Notes: generated by a model not told the origin, from the letters alone. Shown: positions 33,701 to 47,119, counted from the stretch's first letter. The stretch is 64,000 nucleotides of DNA from Pyricularia pennisetigena (GCF_004337985.1 NW_021940919.1:124001-188000), one strand, 5' to 3'. Numbers and translations: made by a program.

Positions 33701-36572
33701 AGCCCAAGGGGACGATGGCAAACTGTGGGGAAGTCGTTAATTCTGGCAGTAGGTCGTGCTGAGAGCGTTTGGTTGTTGTTGCTGCTGCTGCTGCTGCTGC
33801 TAATTGGGCCGCTGGTTAATGGAGTTGGTTGCTGTGCCGTTGGCTCGTTGTAACTTACTAGCGGCCTATGCTACTCCAATAATGTGATTAGTTTGTGCCC
33901 GGTGGCTAAAACACTTCAAAGTCGTGAATCTAAGGCGGCGTTGCAGATATATATACGTGGAAGTGATCGGGTAGTGGCTGGAACCTATAGTGACAGGTGA
34001 CTGGGAGCTGTCGTCCTATCTCTCTATCACGTCTACATTTAGCGAGTATCTGGTGAATGCTCGCCAGCATCCGTACAAGGCAGTACGAAGTACTCAGGTA
34101 GGTCATTTAAAACACTGAGTAGGATTATAGACAAGTAGACGAGCAGTCCTTATCCGGGAGATAGCCGCCATGTCGTAAGACATAACCTTGCATAACTAAA
34201 GGTTCAAATAATTATTGTATTCTCCTTGGCATACTGGATTCATTTCTCGAGACTAAGACGTATATCGCCAAAGATACCGACGTCGTGCTGAACAGAGAAT
34301 ATTCCGAGGCTGAATAAACATCACTGTGCCGATTTTGGGGGGCAACGTTCTATCTTATTATTTCGAGACCGTCCCAAATTGAAGGAGCAATCAGTGACAA
34401 CTACGCTCCAGCCTGCCTCTGCCATTTGTCGACCGTAGTGATCTGAGTTTAGGTAGGGACAGCTACATTATTTACTTCGGGTGCCAACTTGAAAGATCCA
34501 GATTCATGTCTTAGTATGACTATATGCTAGATGAACTGGGGCCTGACCTAACTGGTTTCAAGACAAGGGCCACGCAACTGTTACTTGAGGTTGGCTATAC
34601 TACTAACTGAGGGAAACATACTTGCGGTTCTGTTGGAGATGAGCGCTTCCTCCGACCTCATAAGTTTGTAGGGAGAAACTCTTCCTTTCCTCAGATCCTT
34701 TCCGCAGAAGACAGCATCAATGGAAGGAACAGACGTAGCTCATGACAAATATCTCTGACATAATGGACAATGCTATGATGATAGCGTAACAGGCGCTATA
34801 AGTCGGAAACAAATATATGTCAGCACAAGTCACTCCCATTGTACACAGCCTCGCGGACCACTACACGCAGAAGTCGGGGAGCATTGTAGAAGAGTATAAT
34901 CAACGTCTTGCAGCTGCTTTCCTCACAATAAGCCCGACCTGGCCCTATCAACAAACCATAAGGAAGACCACCTTCTGTTGCCTCTCGCCGGGCCAGGCAG
35001 CGCACGCTCCGACAATGCTTTTCCTGCCCAGAGGAAGTATTTCGGCTAATTGTATATTGCAAATAAGGAACATAGCACCATAGTCCCGGAGATGCGTGCT
35101 TCCCCGTGAGCCCTCAGGAGGCATGCGTAGTATCTGGGAAGGAGACCGTCTCCCGGGTGAGGTGTTCCACCGTACTCGCATGCGGAGAATTTCAAGATAC
35201 CATTTCGAGTGTGCAGGAACTAACGAGCGAGAAGATCTCGATGGTATGAGATATGAATGTGTCACTCGCTTCAGCTAGCGCTCAAGGACGCTAGCGTAGA
35301 TTTCTACTTGTAGCCTCTCGGCTGACGTCGTTTGTTTGACATCCTACATTCCTACTAGCCTCAACGCGATGCCTTTCTTCTTGTTAAGACTTGGACTTGA
35401 CCAACAGTATCTCCATGCAAATCATGTTAGGTGTCTGATACTGAGAGTCCAAGGTATCAGAATCTCGTATACATCGTCAAACTCAACCGCCTCACTAAAT
35501 CCTTCGCCGCTAAAATCCCACGCGAATATACACTAGACATAGGTCTTTATAGACAGGCTAGTGAGAGATATTGTTAACACTGCCTTGTCTCCCCGCTTCC
35601 ATAGGCAGCCCAGAAGAGGGCGGAAGCGCGAAAATACAACTTCTAGCTCCATGGAGGCTCTAGCGCGATGCGTAACACATCATGCTAGATAGTTAGTGGC
35701 GTGATAACCCTAGATTTTGAGCCTCTTCTGAAGCATACTACAAAAGATATCTCCTCTAAAGTAACTTGACTTGGACCATCTACCACTGCTTCATCATCCA
35801 CGGCTGCGTTTTCAAGACCTTATTTTCAAACAGACCCGCGGATGAACGGGTACTCCTGTGATCATTATGATGCATAAGAACTCTTAGAAATACTACTTTT
35901 TTGGTGTTGAAAAGGGGTTAAGGGGCTGGGCGTGCAACTACAGACACTCGGTGTAGCCTTCAACTCGCCCCTAAGCTCCTGATCCGAGATTTCCCAAGCT
36001 GGTCTAACAACCGATTTCAGTCATGCAGCTGCCGAGCCATGTTTACTCGCCACGTGTGCCACCCCGTAGCTCTTTCATGCAAGGCTGCCTACTTTTATTC
36101 CAATGTACATACAGCATGGAAGCGAGCCTGGGTTCCTGGAGGACCCACCAATTGATGGAAAGCCTGCTACAACTTTGACAAGTATGTTCCCATTGGCGCT
36201 TGTTTGAGCACAGCCTGCTGCTAAAGCGTGCGAGCTGGTTTTGTCCTTGTTCACCAAGCGCCAACTTTAGACGCCGCCAGCTGGCTTCAAAAACCAGGTT
36301 CTACGTGCTGCGCTGTTGGCACAACAGGCAGAAGAGGGGGGAAAAAAGGAAAGAAAAAGAAACTCGCTATGCAATTTTTACTATTCCTATGCTATTGAGC
36401 CGCAAGTTCATGCCGAAAAGTTAGAGATGTGACTCGCCAACAATAGAAAATCTACAGCAGTGCAGGAGAAGTTTCTATCAATAGCCTGATGTCTGTTGGC
36501 GAAAACCCGCCTTGCAGCCAACCCCTGCTAAGGGGGATGTGGGCCTTAGAAACACACCAATATGAGTAGCAG
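30725..36572. other. Gene-poor region, first part
   Basis: About 5.8 kb with no gene I can support. The first few hundred bases are the leader and promoter of the minus-strand gene, including an A-rich run at about 30846-30866. The rest carries only short open frames on both strands with many stops, a (CTG)n tract near 33780, and no recognisable transposase, reverse transcriptase or terminal repeat. It may be decayed repeat sequence. Confidence 0.45.
33771..33801. repeat. (TTG)n/(CTG)n microsatellite
   Basis: Three TTG-type units run into seven CTG-type units. No coding context. Confidence 0.85.
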
Positions 36573-36575
36573 NNG

Positions 36576-36605
<30 letters not shown>
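36573..36605. repeat. Two-base gap (NN) followed by 30-base poly(A)
   Basis: N at 36573-36574, then G and an uninterrupted A-run 36576-36605. The ambiguity next to a long homopolymer suggests difficulty in base calling or assembly. Confidence 0.9.
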
Positions 36606-36607
<2 letters not shown>

Positions 36608-37199
36608 TGAGCAAACTTGGTGGTTCCGTGTCATTAACAAGTGATTGCTGCGGGTGTGCGAATAATAAGTGCATGCAGTGCCGAACGGTAGGTAAACCAA
36701 GGCAGCTAGCTACCCTAGTCATAGCATAGGTCTTGGGTTCAATCACTGTTTGTTACTCCTTTTCTACGACGCAGTTCAAGCTTTTGATTTGGCCCTGCCC
36801 TAAGAAAGCTCTTTCTGACCTGTCCAGAAACATGGCAAACATGAATCAGGCAGAAAAACCTTCTCGGAATCCACGCCGTGCAGGGCTGAACGGAGAGCCT
36901 AGAACACTAGTCGTAGGAGCGGAAAGTAGAACCAGGATTCTCGAGACGCAGAATTGCGCTGACAAAGACCAAAAAGGCAACATGCAGTTTTGGATGTGGG
37001 GGCTTGCCGTCAAAATCTGGGGCTCTTGAACGTGTCTGTCCCAAAGCAATGCTGATCTTGAGGCTGCGTCAGTCAGGCTGCAGAAGATCAACGGTCTAGA
37101 AACAAGGGCTGTTATTATAGAGTTTGGAGACTCTACTCTGTAGCGGGAACACTGACGCGAACCTGGGAGATCGACCGCGTCATGTACAAAGCGAGAGCG

Positions 37200-37233
<34 letters not shown>

Positions 37234-39238
37234 CCACAACCCAATTCGGGGTCGTAACTTGTGTGTATTTCATAAAACAAAACAAAAAGGACAGTGTCCA
37301 GAGTTAATCGTTTCTTTCATTAGAACAGAGCTTACATCTTCAGCTGGCTAGCTCTAGATTTCTCTAGTCCCGCCCCTCAATCCTTCCAATTGGGGAGCAC
37401 TGATCAAGTTCTCGTTCAGCCGATCCAAACTTACCGAAAACGGCAAACCAGAAGCAAAGCTGGGCCAGAAAGAGATGGACAAAAAGCCTTTTGTTTTTGA
37501 CTTGACTTGCATGTAGCTGAACTAGCCCGCATCTGTCAACGTGCCGAGTCTGATGAGCGCACCGTTATCATATCACTTGCTTCAATATAGAAGAATATCA
37601 AGAAGTAACTAACTGCTCCTCGGAAGCAACTTTTAGCGATGCTAAGTATGACTTTTCCGTGACAGGCAGACGGCTGACCGTTATTGCAAGAACCGCGTAT
37701 AAGTGCTTCCTTGTTTCCAGGAAAGGAATTTGCCGACTTTTCTGTGGAACTTTTGCAATCAAACGCGTCAAATAAAGTCATTTTCGGGAGGCCGCCCTTT
37801 TTGATTGAAACGGGTTACTTAGTTCAATCAATAACAACAACAATAATAAGCGGGACAACAGAAACCAAAAGGGCCATTATTGGCGAGGCGAAACTGTCCC
37901 TTGGCTACACTTCAGAGTGTGAACTTTTTTTCCCCTCTTTCATTCTGGCCCATTTGGAAAAGCAACGAAAAAAAAAAAGACAAACATGGGCAGAGTCAGC
38001 GGGACGCGCGCTTGTTTTTGCCGCCTCTTGGGCGACTAGGACAAATCAAGGCGGCAAAGCGTTCAGTTCGAAGAGTTTTCTTTCTCGAGTTCGTTTCCTG
38101 CGATTCGAGGCCACTCGAATCAATTAGAGGTTCCATCCATGGTAAAAAGGAAAAAAAAAAAAAAAATCGCGAACCAAAGCGCGTTCATCCGCAGATAATG
38201 ATTCGACTGAACTCGGGACTCGGAAGGCGGGGGACATGTTGAACTTTAGTGTCTCGCAACTCGGCCTGAAACACGGAGAGCTGTTCGAGGTTATTTTTTT
38301 TTTTTCCCTCTCTGCTGGGGCGAGTCCATCCACACTAATGGATGTCTCAAACAGGCCTTGGCTATTATCAATGACGAACTTGGAAAGAAAAAAGACGCTA
38401 GGACGAAAATAAACCATTACTGGACTGAGCACAAGCAGGTCGATCTGATAATTTGTCGGCTCAGTGACTAAGTGAAATAGGAAACATTCCATCTATACTA
38501 TAAAGCCAAAACTATATACCGTCGTAGCGATGTAAACAGAACATTTCTCGGCTGTGAAGATCTATCTCTTGTTCTGACATTGGATGAGTGGACCGGATTT
38601 GGGGCCAGCCGAGTTGCTGTAACTACCCAGAGAGGTCCTAGGACTCCACACGGCCCCAACCCGCAGACCTGCTTAAAACTGCGTTCACGTGATCTTGGTC
38701 TCATGTCAATGAGGTAGTGGGAAACACAAAGCTGTTATCACTGGATACCAATGCTTTGGCTCTGAAGTCTGAAAAATTGTTCCGAGAAATAAAACTACTA
38801 AAACAAAAGGGAAGTTATGCAGTTTGGAAAAAGTTACTGCTTGGCGATGCAATTAATAAATATGCGCTGCCGGAGAGACGAGGTGTACTTTTACTACGTC
38901 ATGTTTTTGTAGCAATTTGGCTGATATCACCTTCAATCGAATACTTTTCCACCAGCTATCAAGCTTTCCTCCACGGAGCATAGGAGGACTTTGAGGCAGG
39001 AGGACGCTGCTTGCAATTCCTGCTTTCATTTATTTTCTGTGGCTGCTTTTGTTTCTGGTACATTAGGAAGCGATGCCCCTATCGTACCATATGCACCAAC
39101 AGATGCATTGCCCCTGCATATGTAATAATGGTCAGTTGACAACGGATGATCTGTCAGACATGATTCGCGGCCGGGATCACTCACCATGTTCTTTTTTAAA
39201 CATCATCTCCTCTCCGATCCCAAAAAAAAAAAAAAAAA
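36606..39238. other. Gene-poor region, second part
   Basis: No supported gene. Contains a 33-base poly(A) at 37200-37232 and A-rich patches near 38150 and 39222. Short frames lack ATG starts or any family resemblance. Confidence 0.45.
37200..37232. repeat. Poly(A) tract, 33 bases
   Basis: Uninterrupted A-run preceded by GCGAGAGCG. No flanking gene. Confidence 0.9.
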
Positions 39239-39961
39239 NNNNNNNNNNNNNNNNNNNNNNNNNNNNNNNNNNNNNNNNNNNNNNNNNNNNNNNNNNNNNN
39301 NNNNNNNNNNNNNNNNNNNNNNNNNNNNNNNNNNNNNNNNNNNNNNNNNNNNNNNNNNNNNNNNNNNNNNNNNNNNNNNNNNNNNNNNNNNNNNNNNNNN
39401 NNNNNNNNNNNNNNNNNNNNNNNNNNNNNNNNNNNNNNNNNNNNNNNNNNNNNNNNNNNNNNNNNNNNNNNNNNNNNNNNNNNNNNNNNNNNNNNNNNNN
39501 NNNNNNNNNNNNNNNNNNNNNNNNNNNNNNNNNNNNNNNNNNNNNNNNNNNNNNNNNNNNNNNNNNNNNNNNNNNNNNNNNNNNNNNNNNNNNNNNNNNN
39601 NNNNNNNNNNNNNNNNNNNNNNNNNNNNNNNNNNNNNNNNNNNNNNNNNNNNNNNNNNNNNNNNNNNNNNNNNNNNNNNNNNNNNNNNNNNNNNNNNNNN
39701 NNNNNNNNNNNNNNNNNNNNNNNNNNNNNNNNNNNNNNNNNNNNNNNNNNNNNNNNNNNNNNNNNNNNNNNNNNNNNNNNNNNNNNNNNNNNNNNNNNNN
39801 NNNNNNNNNNNNNNNNNNNNNNNNNNNNNNNNNNNNNNNNNNNNNNNNNNNNNNNNNNNNNNNNNNNNNNNNNNNNNNNNNNNNNNNNNNNNNNNNNNNN
39901 NNNNNNNNNNNNNNNNNNNNNNNNNNNNNNNNNNNNNNNNNNNNNNNNNNNNNNNNNNNNN
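39239..39961. other. Assembly gap, 723 N
   Basis: Run of N bordered by an A-run on the left and a (GA)n repeat on the right. Content unknown. Confidence 0.99.

Positions 39962-40020
<59 letters not shown>
39962..40020. repeat. (GA)n microsatellite at gap edge
   Basis: About 29 AG units directly after the 723-base gap, so its real length is not known. Confidence 0.95.
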
Positions 40021-40026
<6 letters not shown>

Positions 40027-43000
40027 GGGAGAGCACTAGTTACAGAGCACTATTGTCAGTTTCCGCTCGCAAATTTACATTTGCCTATGTTCTCTGCCGC
40101 AGCCGACTAACCGACCAAAGGCAACACACCTGAACCATAAGTGGGATAAATTTCAAAGCAAAGTGCATGCTATAATCAATAATGAAGCGCAAGTAAGGAC
40201 CGTGCCGTGCAGCATCGCTACGCGTGACGAGTCTCTTGAGTACACATAGCGCCTATCTATCTTTGGTTCACATCCACCACTGCAAAGAAAATGCTACACA
40301 ATAATTCAATACTACCACAAAAGTAAACTGGTACCGAGATAAAACGCCATCAATAAGGATGAGGGGCATGGCCCAAGCAGCCCGACGGTACCGAGCAACC
40401 ATCTGGGGATGTGGCGTCGCTAGCTGCATGTGGCGCTAGTCTCTCTTGGCCTTGCTGTGACCGTTGCCGTTGCCGTTGAACAATTTACATCAAGACATAT
40501 AATATAGTAAGACCCAGTCACTCATCCCGTGTTCTTTAGTGTGCCATGTTTCTGCATCGACTAATCTGTGCCTAGCTTCATGACAAATTCTATGTGAAAG
40601 AGTGCACCGCACCAAGCATCCTTCAGGACTATCGCGCCCGATGGCTGAAATCATCATCCATTGTTACGACGCCTCTTGTCTGCTGGATGCCTTGTCCAAA
40701 CGACTGATAAGGCAACTCGAGATGAATTTTGAGGTGCTGTCATTTTTTGGTAAAGCCATACATATCTGGATGTGGTACTATGCATGTCACGTCGTATTTT
40801 CCGTCGTACCGTAAAACTCCATTAGAGCCTCGGTCCCATAAGTATTACCACTCTGCTCTTGGCTGCAGTAGCCTTCCCGCAAAGATGTTATTTTTTCCGC
40901 TAGTTTATTCATCGCGCATCGCGCATATTTCTCTGCCTCGCGTAGTCTCCTGCAGCATCGCAAGGCTAACCGTCTTGCTGCGTAGCGAAGGTAAGTATGG
41001 TAGGTATGTGCTTATTGTAGCCTAGGGGATGCAGTTTGTGCGATTAATTAAGGTGGTCACGCCTGATTGTCTCTTGATCTCCTGTTTCTAGCCAGGGGTC
41101 TAATCCCTGCTCGTCCCGCAAATCTGAAACGCCACTCCCGCGAGCAATGGTCAATTTTCATTGGCTTACGGACAATGAGGTTAAAATCTGCCCCCACCAC
41201 AATGGGTTCCTGCCGCAGAAGCAGGTACAACCACAGACCCTGTTTTTTTTTTTGGTCTTCCATCTTTTGTCGTTGGTTGCTACCGTGCCTTGCGTGCTCC
41301 TTCCTGCAGGTGCACATCCATCTCATCTGTCCAATTCTGTTCAATTCTGCGAGGCGATAGCCTTTACTGGTTTCTTTTCGCGGTGGTCGGGCAGCACAGT
41401 CTGATCAGATCAGCCGAAGCTTCTTTTTGGAGCCTTGACCCTCCACTGGGTTCAGTTGTACAAGCGATTATTGTCAACCTTCCTTCCCCTCGGGCAAGCA
41501 CGGTGAAAAAAAATGATGACTTGGCTACGCTTGGAGCCTATTGCATATTCTAAACAAACATTGTTAGCCACCCGGCTCTTTCTTTGCCCCCCTCTGTAGT
41601 CGTCTTGTACAAAACCTACGCGGAGCCTCGTCATCCCGCACTGGTTGTGTATATTCCGCTTGAACTTTGCCTTCCGCCATATTGTCGTAACCCCATATCT
41701 CAAAGGGGCTGTTGCAAGGAGCAGCGAACATCAACCGCTGGAAATAACGGCGGTGGCTTAATAGCGCAGCCACAACAGCACCAGCTCGACAAGAAAGAAG
41801 ACGAACCAGGGCCAAGCGAGGCACTATCAATCAGACCCGAGATTGAGATTGTCTTTTCTTTTGAGTGCGTCTTCTTCAACGCAAGCGACGCCTCTCCCCA
41901 CAAGCAAAAGCGCAGCAGCAAGCAAAACCCACCTGCGCATCCAGCGATAAACGAGCCGGCCTGCGTGAGTTTGATCTGCCTCCTCAACCTCCCATACATG
42001 CGACCCGGCTTGTTCAGGTGTCCCCTTGTATTCTCGGACGTTCTCAGAACCCACCAGAGTGACCACTACCGTCGGCTCTGCCCATCTACATGTACCTTCC
42101 ATTGGGTCTTACTCGGCCCGCCCACACCTTGAATAGGCAGATTGCTCCACGGGGTTCTTGGCCATTTCTTTGTCTCGAGTTGTCCATCTGTCACGACTGC
42201 ATATCGGGAACCCCTGCTCCATTCCACATTTATCCAGTTACCCGCAACATGCCATACCGTACCATCGCTGGCACAATCCTTGTCGTCGTTCAATCACCCA
42301 CTCCCCCTGCTCTACCCACACCCGCTGCCTTCCATGTCTCTTTGTCAATCGTTCAACTAGGTCTAGAGCCTTTGTCCTTTCGCTTCTCATTCTTCTTGTT
42401 GATTTTGTCGATTTTACACAATTTTTGCGGTTTTGGTCTTTGCATGGCGGCGGCTACTGACACCATTTTCCAAAATTTCTAGTCGCCCTAATCGAGGCCA
42501 ATTTCTTTGATCATCTTCTTTTTCTTCAATTTCTATTCTTCAATTAATCTTTTGGTTGGTAGACCTGATCTTCAACTCCTTGGACAGGGCAACATACATT
42601 CTTTTTCTACTTTTTATTTTCTCATTATCTTCTCTTTCACTTTCATTTATTGCCTGGTTCCTTGAAGGACGCTTTTCTACGACACGTGCCGATTTGCATT
42701 ATTACCGATAGCAACCGCGCCGGTTATTTCAATCTTGGGAATTTCTGGGATCTAAAACGGTCATCTCTTGGATATCCTACGTCAGCCACTCATTTCCCAC
42801 ATCGACTAGTGCCCGCGGCGCAGAAAAAGACAGCGAACACGCGGTACAGCTTTCCGCGTCGTCCGCACGTTTTTTTTGCTTGTCACGAACTCGCACGAGT
42901 CCGACCCACGAACTGGACGAAATACTGCACAGCTTGTCGAATTACGTATGCGATTCTCTTCAGCGAAGGACTTAACTCGGTGAAGTACTCCTCTGTTGGG

Positions 43001-43096
43001 AGTGGGATAGGGATAGTCCGTCCGTCAAGAGAACGGAGCAGCTGTGGAAGCACTTGAATGCTTCCAGCGACAGCACATTTACGGTGGCTCTGCTAA
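40021..43096. other. Gene-poor region and long CT-rich leader of the EGF-type gene
   Basis: No supported gene from 40.0 to 42.1 kb. From about 42150 to 42680 the plus strand is very pyrimidine-rich (TTTCTT, CTTCTT runs), which fits promoter and a long 5' leader of the gene at 43097. A 182-codon frame at 41584-42132 has no ATG start and is not called. Confidence 0.5.
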
Positions 43097-46030
43097 ATGA
43101 GTTACCCTCAAGATGGGCGAGACGTGGAGGACCGACCGACGACGCCGGGATCAGTCAAGAGGGCCAGGGAGAGGGCTATGGCGGGACTACCAAGAGAAGC
43201 GCCAGGTTTACCTATAAGCCCGAATGCTGGACTTTCTTCCAGGATACCACGACCCGTAGCAAGTAGTCGAGATGGTTCGTCAGGCCCTCCTACGATCTCG
43301 AGACCGACACCAGTACCCCAATGGCCTCTCGCGGGCCCTCCGGCGTCTTCAATATCGAAACCAATCTACCAGCCGCCCCCGGGAAGAGGACCTGCCCCTC
43401 AACGACCTCCTCGTCCGAGCCCGAGCCATGTCCCTTCGATGTTGGATGCATCAAAAATTCAGGAACATGTTCCTGTATTTCAGTACACTCCGCAAACCGG
43501 ACGCGAATCCGAAGTTTCCATGGGACAGTCAATGGCATCATCTCAATCCCGTCCAACGACCGTCGACTCGGTTGGGTCGATTCCCGACTTTCCGCTACCC
43601 ATGACTGGCGGTGTCACGGGGCCTCCGCGAAGGAGTGTAACGCTTGGCCCGCCCCCATCCGCGCGACGTGGGGCTTCATCATTTTACTCAAACGCGTCAT
43701 TTGTGTCGCCGATTCCAGAAGAGAGCCCAAGAGCCAGGTCTCACACGTCGTATGCATCCAGTGCGGCCATGCCCAGAGAAAGTTGGGCGTCTTCGACGTC
43801 CCCAGGCCCGAGTCCGACCGAATATCAGGACGGGGCCTTCGACGACAGGCTCCAGGTGGGCGGCAGAGATGCCTTCAACGACGAGGCTGGAGATGAAAGC
43901 CAACTCGTGAGGAGTGCGAGCGTTGGCAAGAGGGGCAAGGCTTCACTTGTGAATACGTCTGGGGTAAATAGGGCATCAGAGATCCCAGAGGGGGACGAAC
44001 GCCCGGCTCCGTCGCCGCTGCAGGGAGGCCCGTTTGGTCAGGGTACCGGCTACCGTGACTCTTCAAGTTCCGGAAGCATGCCCAGGGCCAAGGGCAGCGT
44101 GGGAATGGCACTAACAGCCGACTCTATTCTAAACGCATATGGGGCTGCAAGCTCTTCTGACCCATCGGATTCGTACAGTCGCCGCATGTCTGTCTCTCCA
44201 CAGCCGCCAGTTTACAGCCACCTCTCCGCCATCCGCAGGCCACCAAGGCTGGACGTTGATGGTATCAAGGCTGCAGAATCCCGAGGCAGCTTGACAAGTT
44301 TACCGGACCTGATTCGTCGGGCGACCAGGCTGGCAGCAAGTCTCGAGAAGGGCCGTAGGCCGGCAAGCCGCTTCGACAGCTTCGATGCAACCGAATCTTA
44401 CGGTTATCCGAACGCCAATATCGACGGCGACAAGGATACATCAGGCAAGTAGAGAGGAGTAATTTAAAGCACTTGCAAGGGTCTTTACAGAATGTGCTGA
44501 CATCTAGTTCAATAAGATGATTTTGAAAAGCATCAATCAGGATTGTCAGACATGCTAGCGGCTTTCCCTCCACCAGCTCAACCCTCGGTTCCGCGCCGTA
44601 GCTTCAGGCAGAGTGTGCGGGAATCAGTGGGTCAATCATGGCCTCTGCCTGCCCGGTTCAGCACCAGCCGGTCACCGCCACAACAGCGCCCTCCTGACAA
44701 CGATGTGAACTCATTCTCGGAGATGAACCTGAACAACACCGAAAAGGGCACCCAGAATGGCAAGAAAGAGGGCCGCAGATGCTGTGGGCTGCCTATGTGG
44801 GGGTTCATCCTCCTCGTGCTCATCATTCTCATCATTGTTACAGCAGCCGTCGTGATACCGGTCGAGTTCTTCGTCATTCGTCGTCCGCAAAACAACGGAT
44901 CTTCTGGAACTCCTCAGTCGGCCATAGCACAATGTCAAGCTCAGCTTACGTGCGCCAATGGTGGCATCAACATTGTAACGGCACAAGGCACCTGCTCGTG
45001 TATCTGCACAAACGGCTTCACTGGCCAAACGTGCACTCAGCTGCTGACGCAAAGCTGTACAACCACTAACATCGTTGACCAAAACCCCAACATCGCTGCT
45101 CCGCAGATTAACAACGTCACATTGGGAGATGCGATACCTAGAATTATTGCAGTTTCGCAAGCAACGTTCGGTGTGCCTCTATCGGTCTCGCAAATCCTTG
45201 CCAAGTTTAATACTGGCAATTTGAGTTGCACAGCCGAGAACGCCTTGGTCACCTTCAACGGTCAGAGCCAAAATCCCAATGGTTCACCAGGAGGAGTAGC
45301 GAATTTTGGAGTTGGCGACGATGACCCGGCGGTCAAGGTGGAGTTTGTTACGGTGTTTGCGAAGAGACAGGTACACGGATTTTCTACCGTTCTCACCGGG
45401 CCGACAACCTTCTCGACATATCTAGGCGGCTTACCATCCATCCTACCGACGACAACCATCACTGTCACTACCACCATCCGAGCTACACCAGTCCGGCCAA
45501 CAACAATGACGACGCCAACGACGACGCCGAAGACGACGCCGACGACGCCGCCGCCGCCGCCACAGCCAACCACTCCAAGTGCATCGAGTCCACCCGCAAA
45601 TACGCCACAACCATCAGCACCTGCTGTCCCTGCGGTACCGTCATCTTCGTTTCCAGTGACGAACGAGGTGATCGACTTTGCGCGCGTGGTAGTCCTCTTC
45701 ATCCTGCAGCAGGAGTCGCTGCAGACTGCCGAGCAGGCTCAAATTGACCTCCAGCGCTTCTTCACAGCGGCTGGAGGCAAGGCGGGCACTCCGGGAGTGA
45801 CAATCGAGCAGGCGCGGAACGTGACACTCCAGAACGGCAACTCTGCCAACCTGGTCGATTTTGCTGTCGACCTAGGCACAGGCCTCGTGGGCAGGGGAGC
45901 AAGTCCAACCTCTGGTAATGCAGTCGTCGCCAGGAGTCTGAACGAGGCTGCCATGGCGCACCAGCCGCGGGCCCTGCCCGCGTGCAAGGAGAGTCTGCAG
46001 CCAGCATTCTTGCGATTGTTCAGGCGGTGA
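43097..46030 (+). CDS. Type II membrane protein with EGF-like ectodomain
   Basis: Exons 43097-44444 and 44517-46030 give 953 aa. The intron 44445-44516 has a GC donor (GCAAGT) and an AAG acceptor, branch CTGAC; joining gives DTSDDFEKHQSG in frame, whereas reading through stops at once. Residues 1 to about 540 are disordered, rich in Pro/Ser/Arg with many S/T-P sites, and should lie in the cytosol. A basic KKEGRRCC precedes a single span (about 543-570). The outside part has an EGF-like motif (about 589-622, ending CICTNGFTGQTC), a domain with many Asn-glycosylation sites, a Thr/Pro-rich linker (TTTPKTTPTTPPPPP) and a second folded segment. Positive charges before the span and cysteines after it support N-in/C-out topology. 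Similar fungal proteins are annotated only as EGF-like domain proteins; a wall-linked sensor or anchor is plausible, inferred from architecture alone. Confidence 0.88.
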
Positions 46031-47119
46031 ACGCAGATGACGGATGGGACCGACAACCCTCATCATCTAATATCGGTCTGGCATCATATTACGACATACT
46101 TCATGATATATATATACACCCATATGCCTTGGCGGCTGGCAGGGCTTCCACATCGCCGCGCACAGGACGGTTCTGCCTGTTGATGAGGTGACGCCTACAC
46201 TAAAATCGCTGGCGCGAGCACAAAACTTACATTCAGATCTTGTCACCTACCAAAAAGCACTAGAAAAACCCCCTTTTTTTTCTTTCTTTACGGAGCCAGG
46301 GCCTGGCGTCTTCCGCTCATTAACAACAAACCGACGAGAATGGTGACTAGCAGGTTCGATCCGAAGCTATTCCTGAAAGCGCGTCTTGTTCTTTATTTTT
46401 ATTTTTGCATCTGCATATATCTATCATACCCACGAAGTAATGCTTGAGGACGGCAGGCGACGGACAGGAGCAGAGTGGAGGTGAGAGATGGTGGGAAGAA
46501 GAGATACCGAGGAGTTTGGATACTTACATAAGACATGCCCCGGCACATATCGTCACAACACACTTGTACAAGTATTTCAAGCTGGCTTATTCTTTGGCTT
46601 TTTTTTTTGATCACGTGCGTGTGCTTTTGAAACAGCGTTTGTGACACGTCACGTTGGGGGTCACCAACAGCAGTTAGTTGGAGCGGGGCGTTATTGGAAA
46701 TACCATTGCCCGGGCTGGCTTTTCTCTTATATCAGAAGCGTAGTCTATCTGGACTCGCCTGAACAGATCATGCCGCCATGTGGCTTATTTTGTCTAAATA
46801 GTTTGGATAGTTGGAGGGTGCACGATGGAGTCTGGACAAGTGTACCGTGTCTTGGGCCAACGTGAAAGGCATCAATCACTTGCCACGTAAGAAAAGACTG
46901 GGGTAATTGACAGAGGCTACACCGTTATCCCACCCGGGCGCAATCGCTATGTTGAGGATTCATCTGTTTGCGTATCAACTAGAGACATGAGCTGTACTTG
47001 GGGCACGGTCCCCACGTTGGAATACAAACAGCGCCTCGTCCTTTTTTTTTTTTGGTGGGCGGGTGTGATTGGGCGTCAGCGCAGTGTTTCGTATCGTCAC
47101 AGGGTTCAGGGTTCCGTGG
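46031..47119. other. Intergenic region between convergent genes
   Basis: 3' flanks of the EGF-type gene and of the methyltransferase gene. T-runs near 46274, 46600 and 47042. No gene seen. Confidence 0.55.

Noticed and set aside
39073..40133. Open frames of about 280-315 codons crossing 39.2-40.0 kb
   Set aside because: They consist almost entirely of the 723-base N gap and (GA)n repeat.
41584..42132. 182-codon plus-strand frame
   Set aside because: Starts without ATG, lies in leader-like sequence upstream of the EGF-type gene, and has no domain resemblance.
46340..46375. GGTTCGATCC resembling a tRNA T-loop
   Set aside because: The T-stem and acceptor stem cannot pair with flanking bases.
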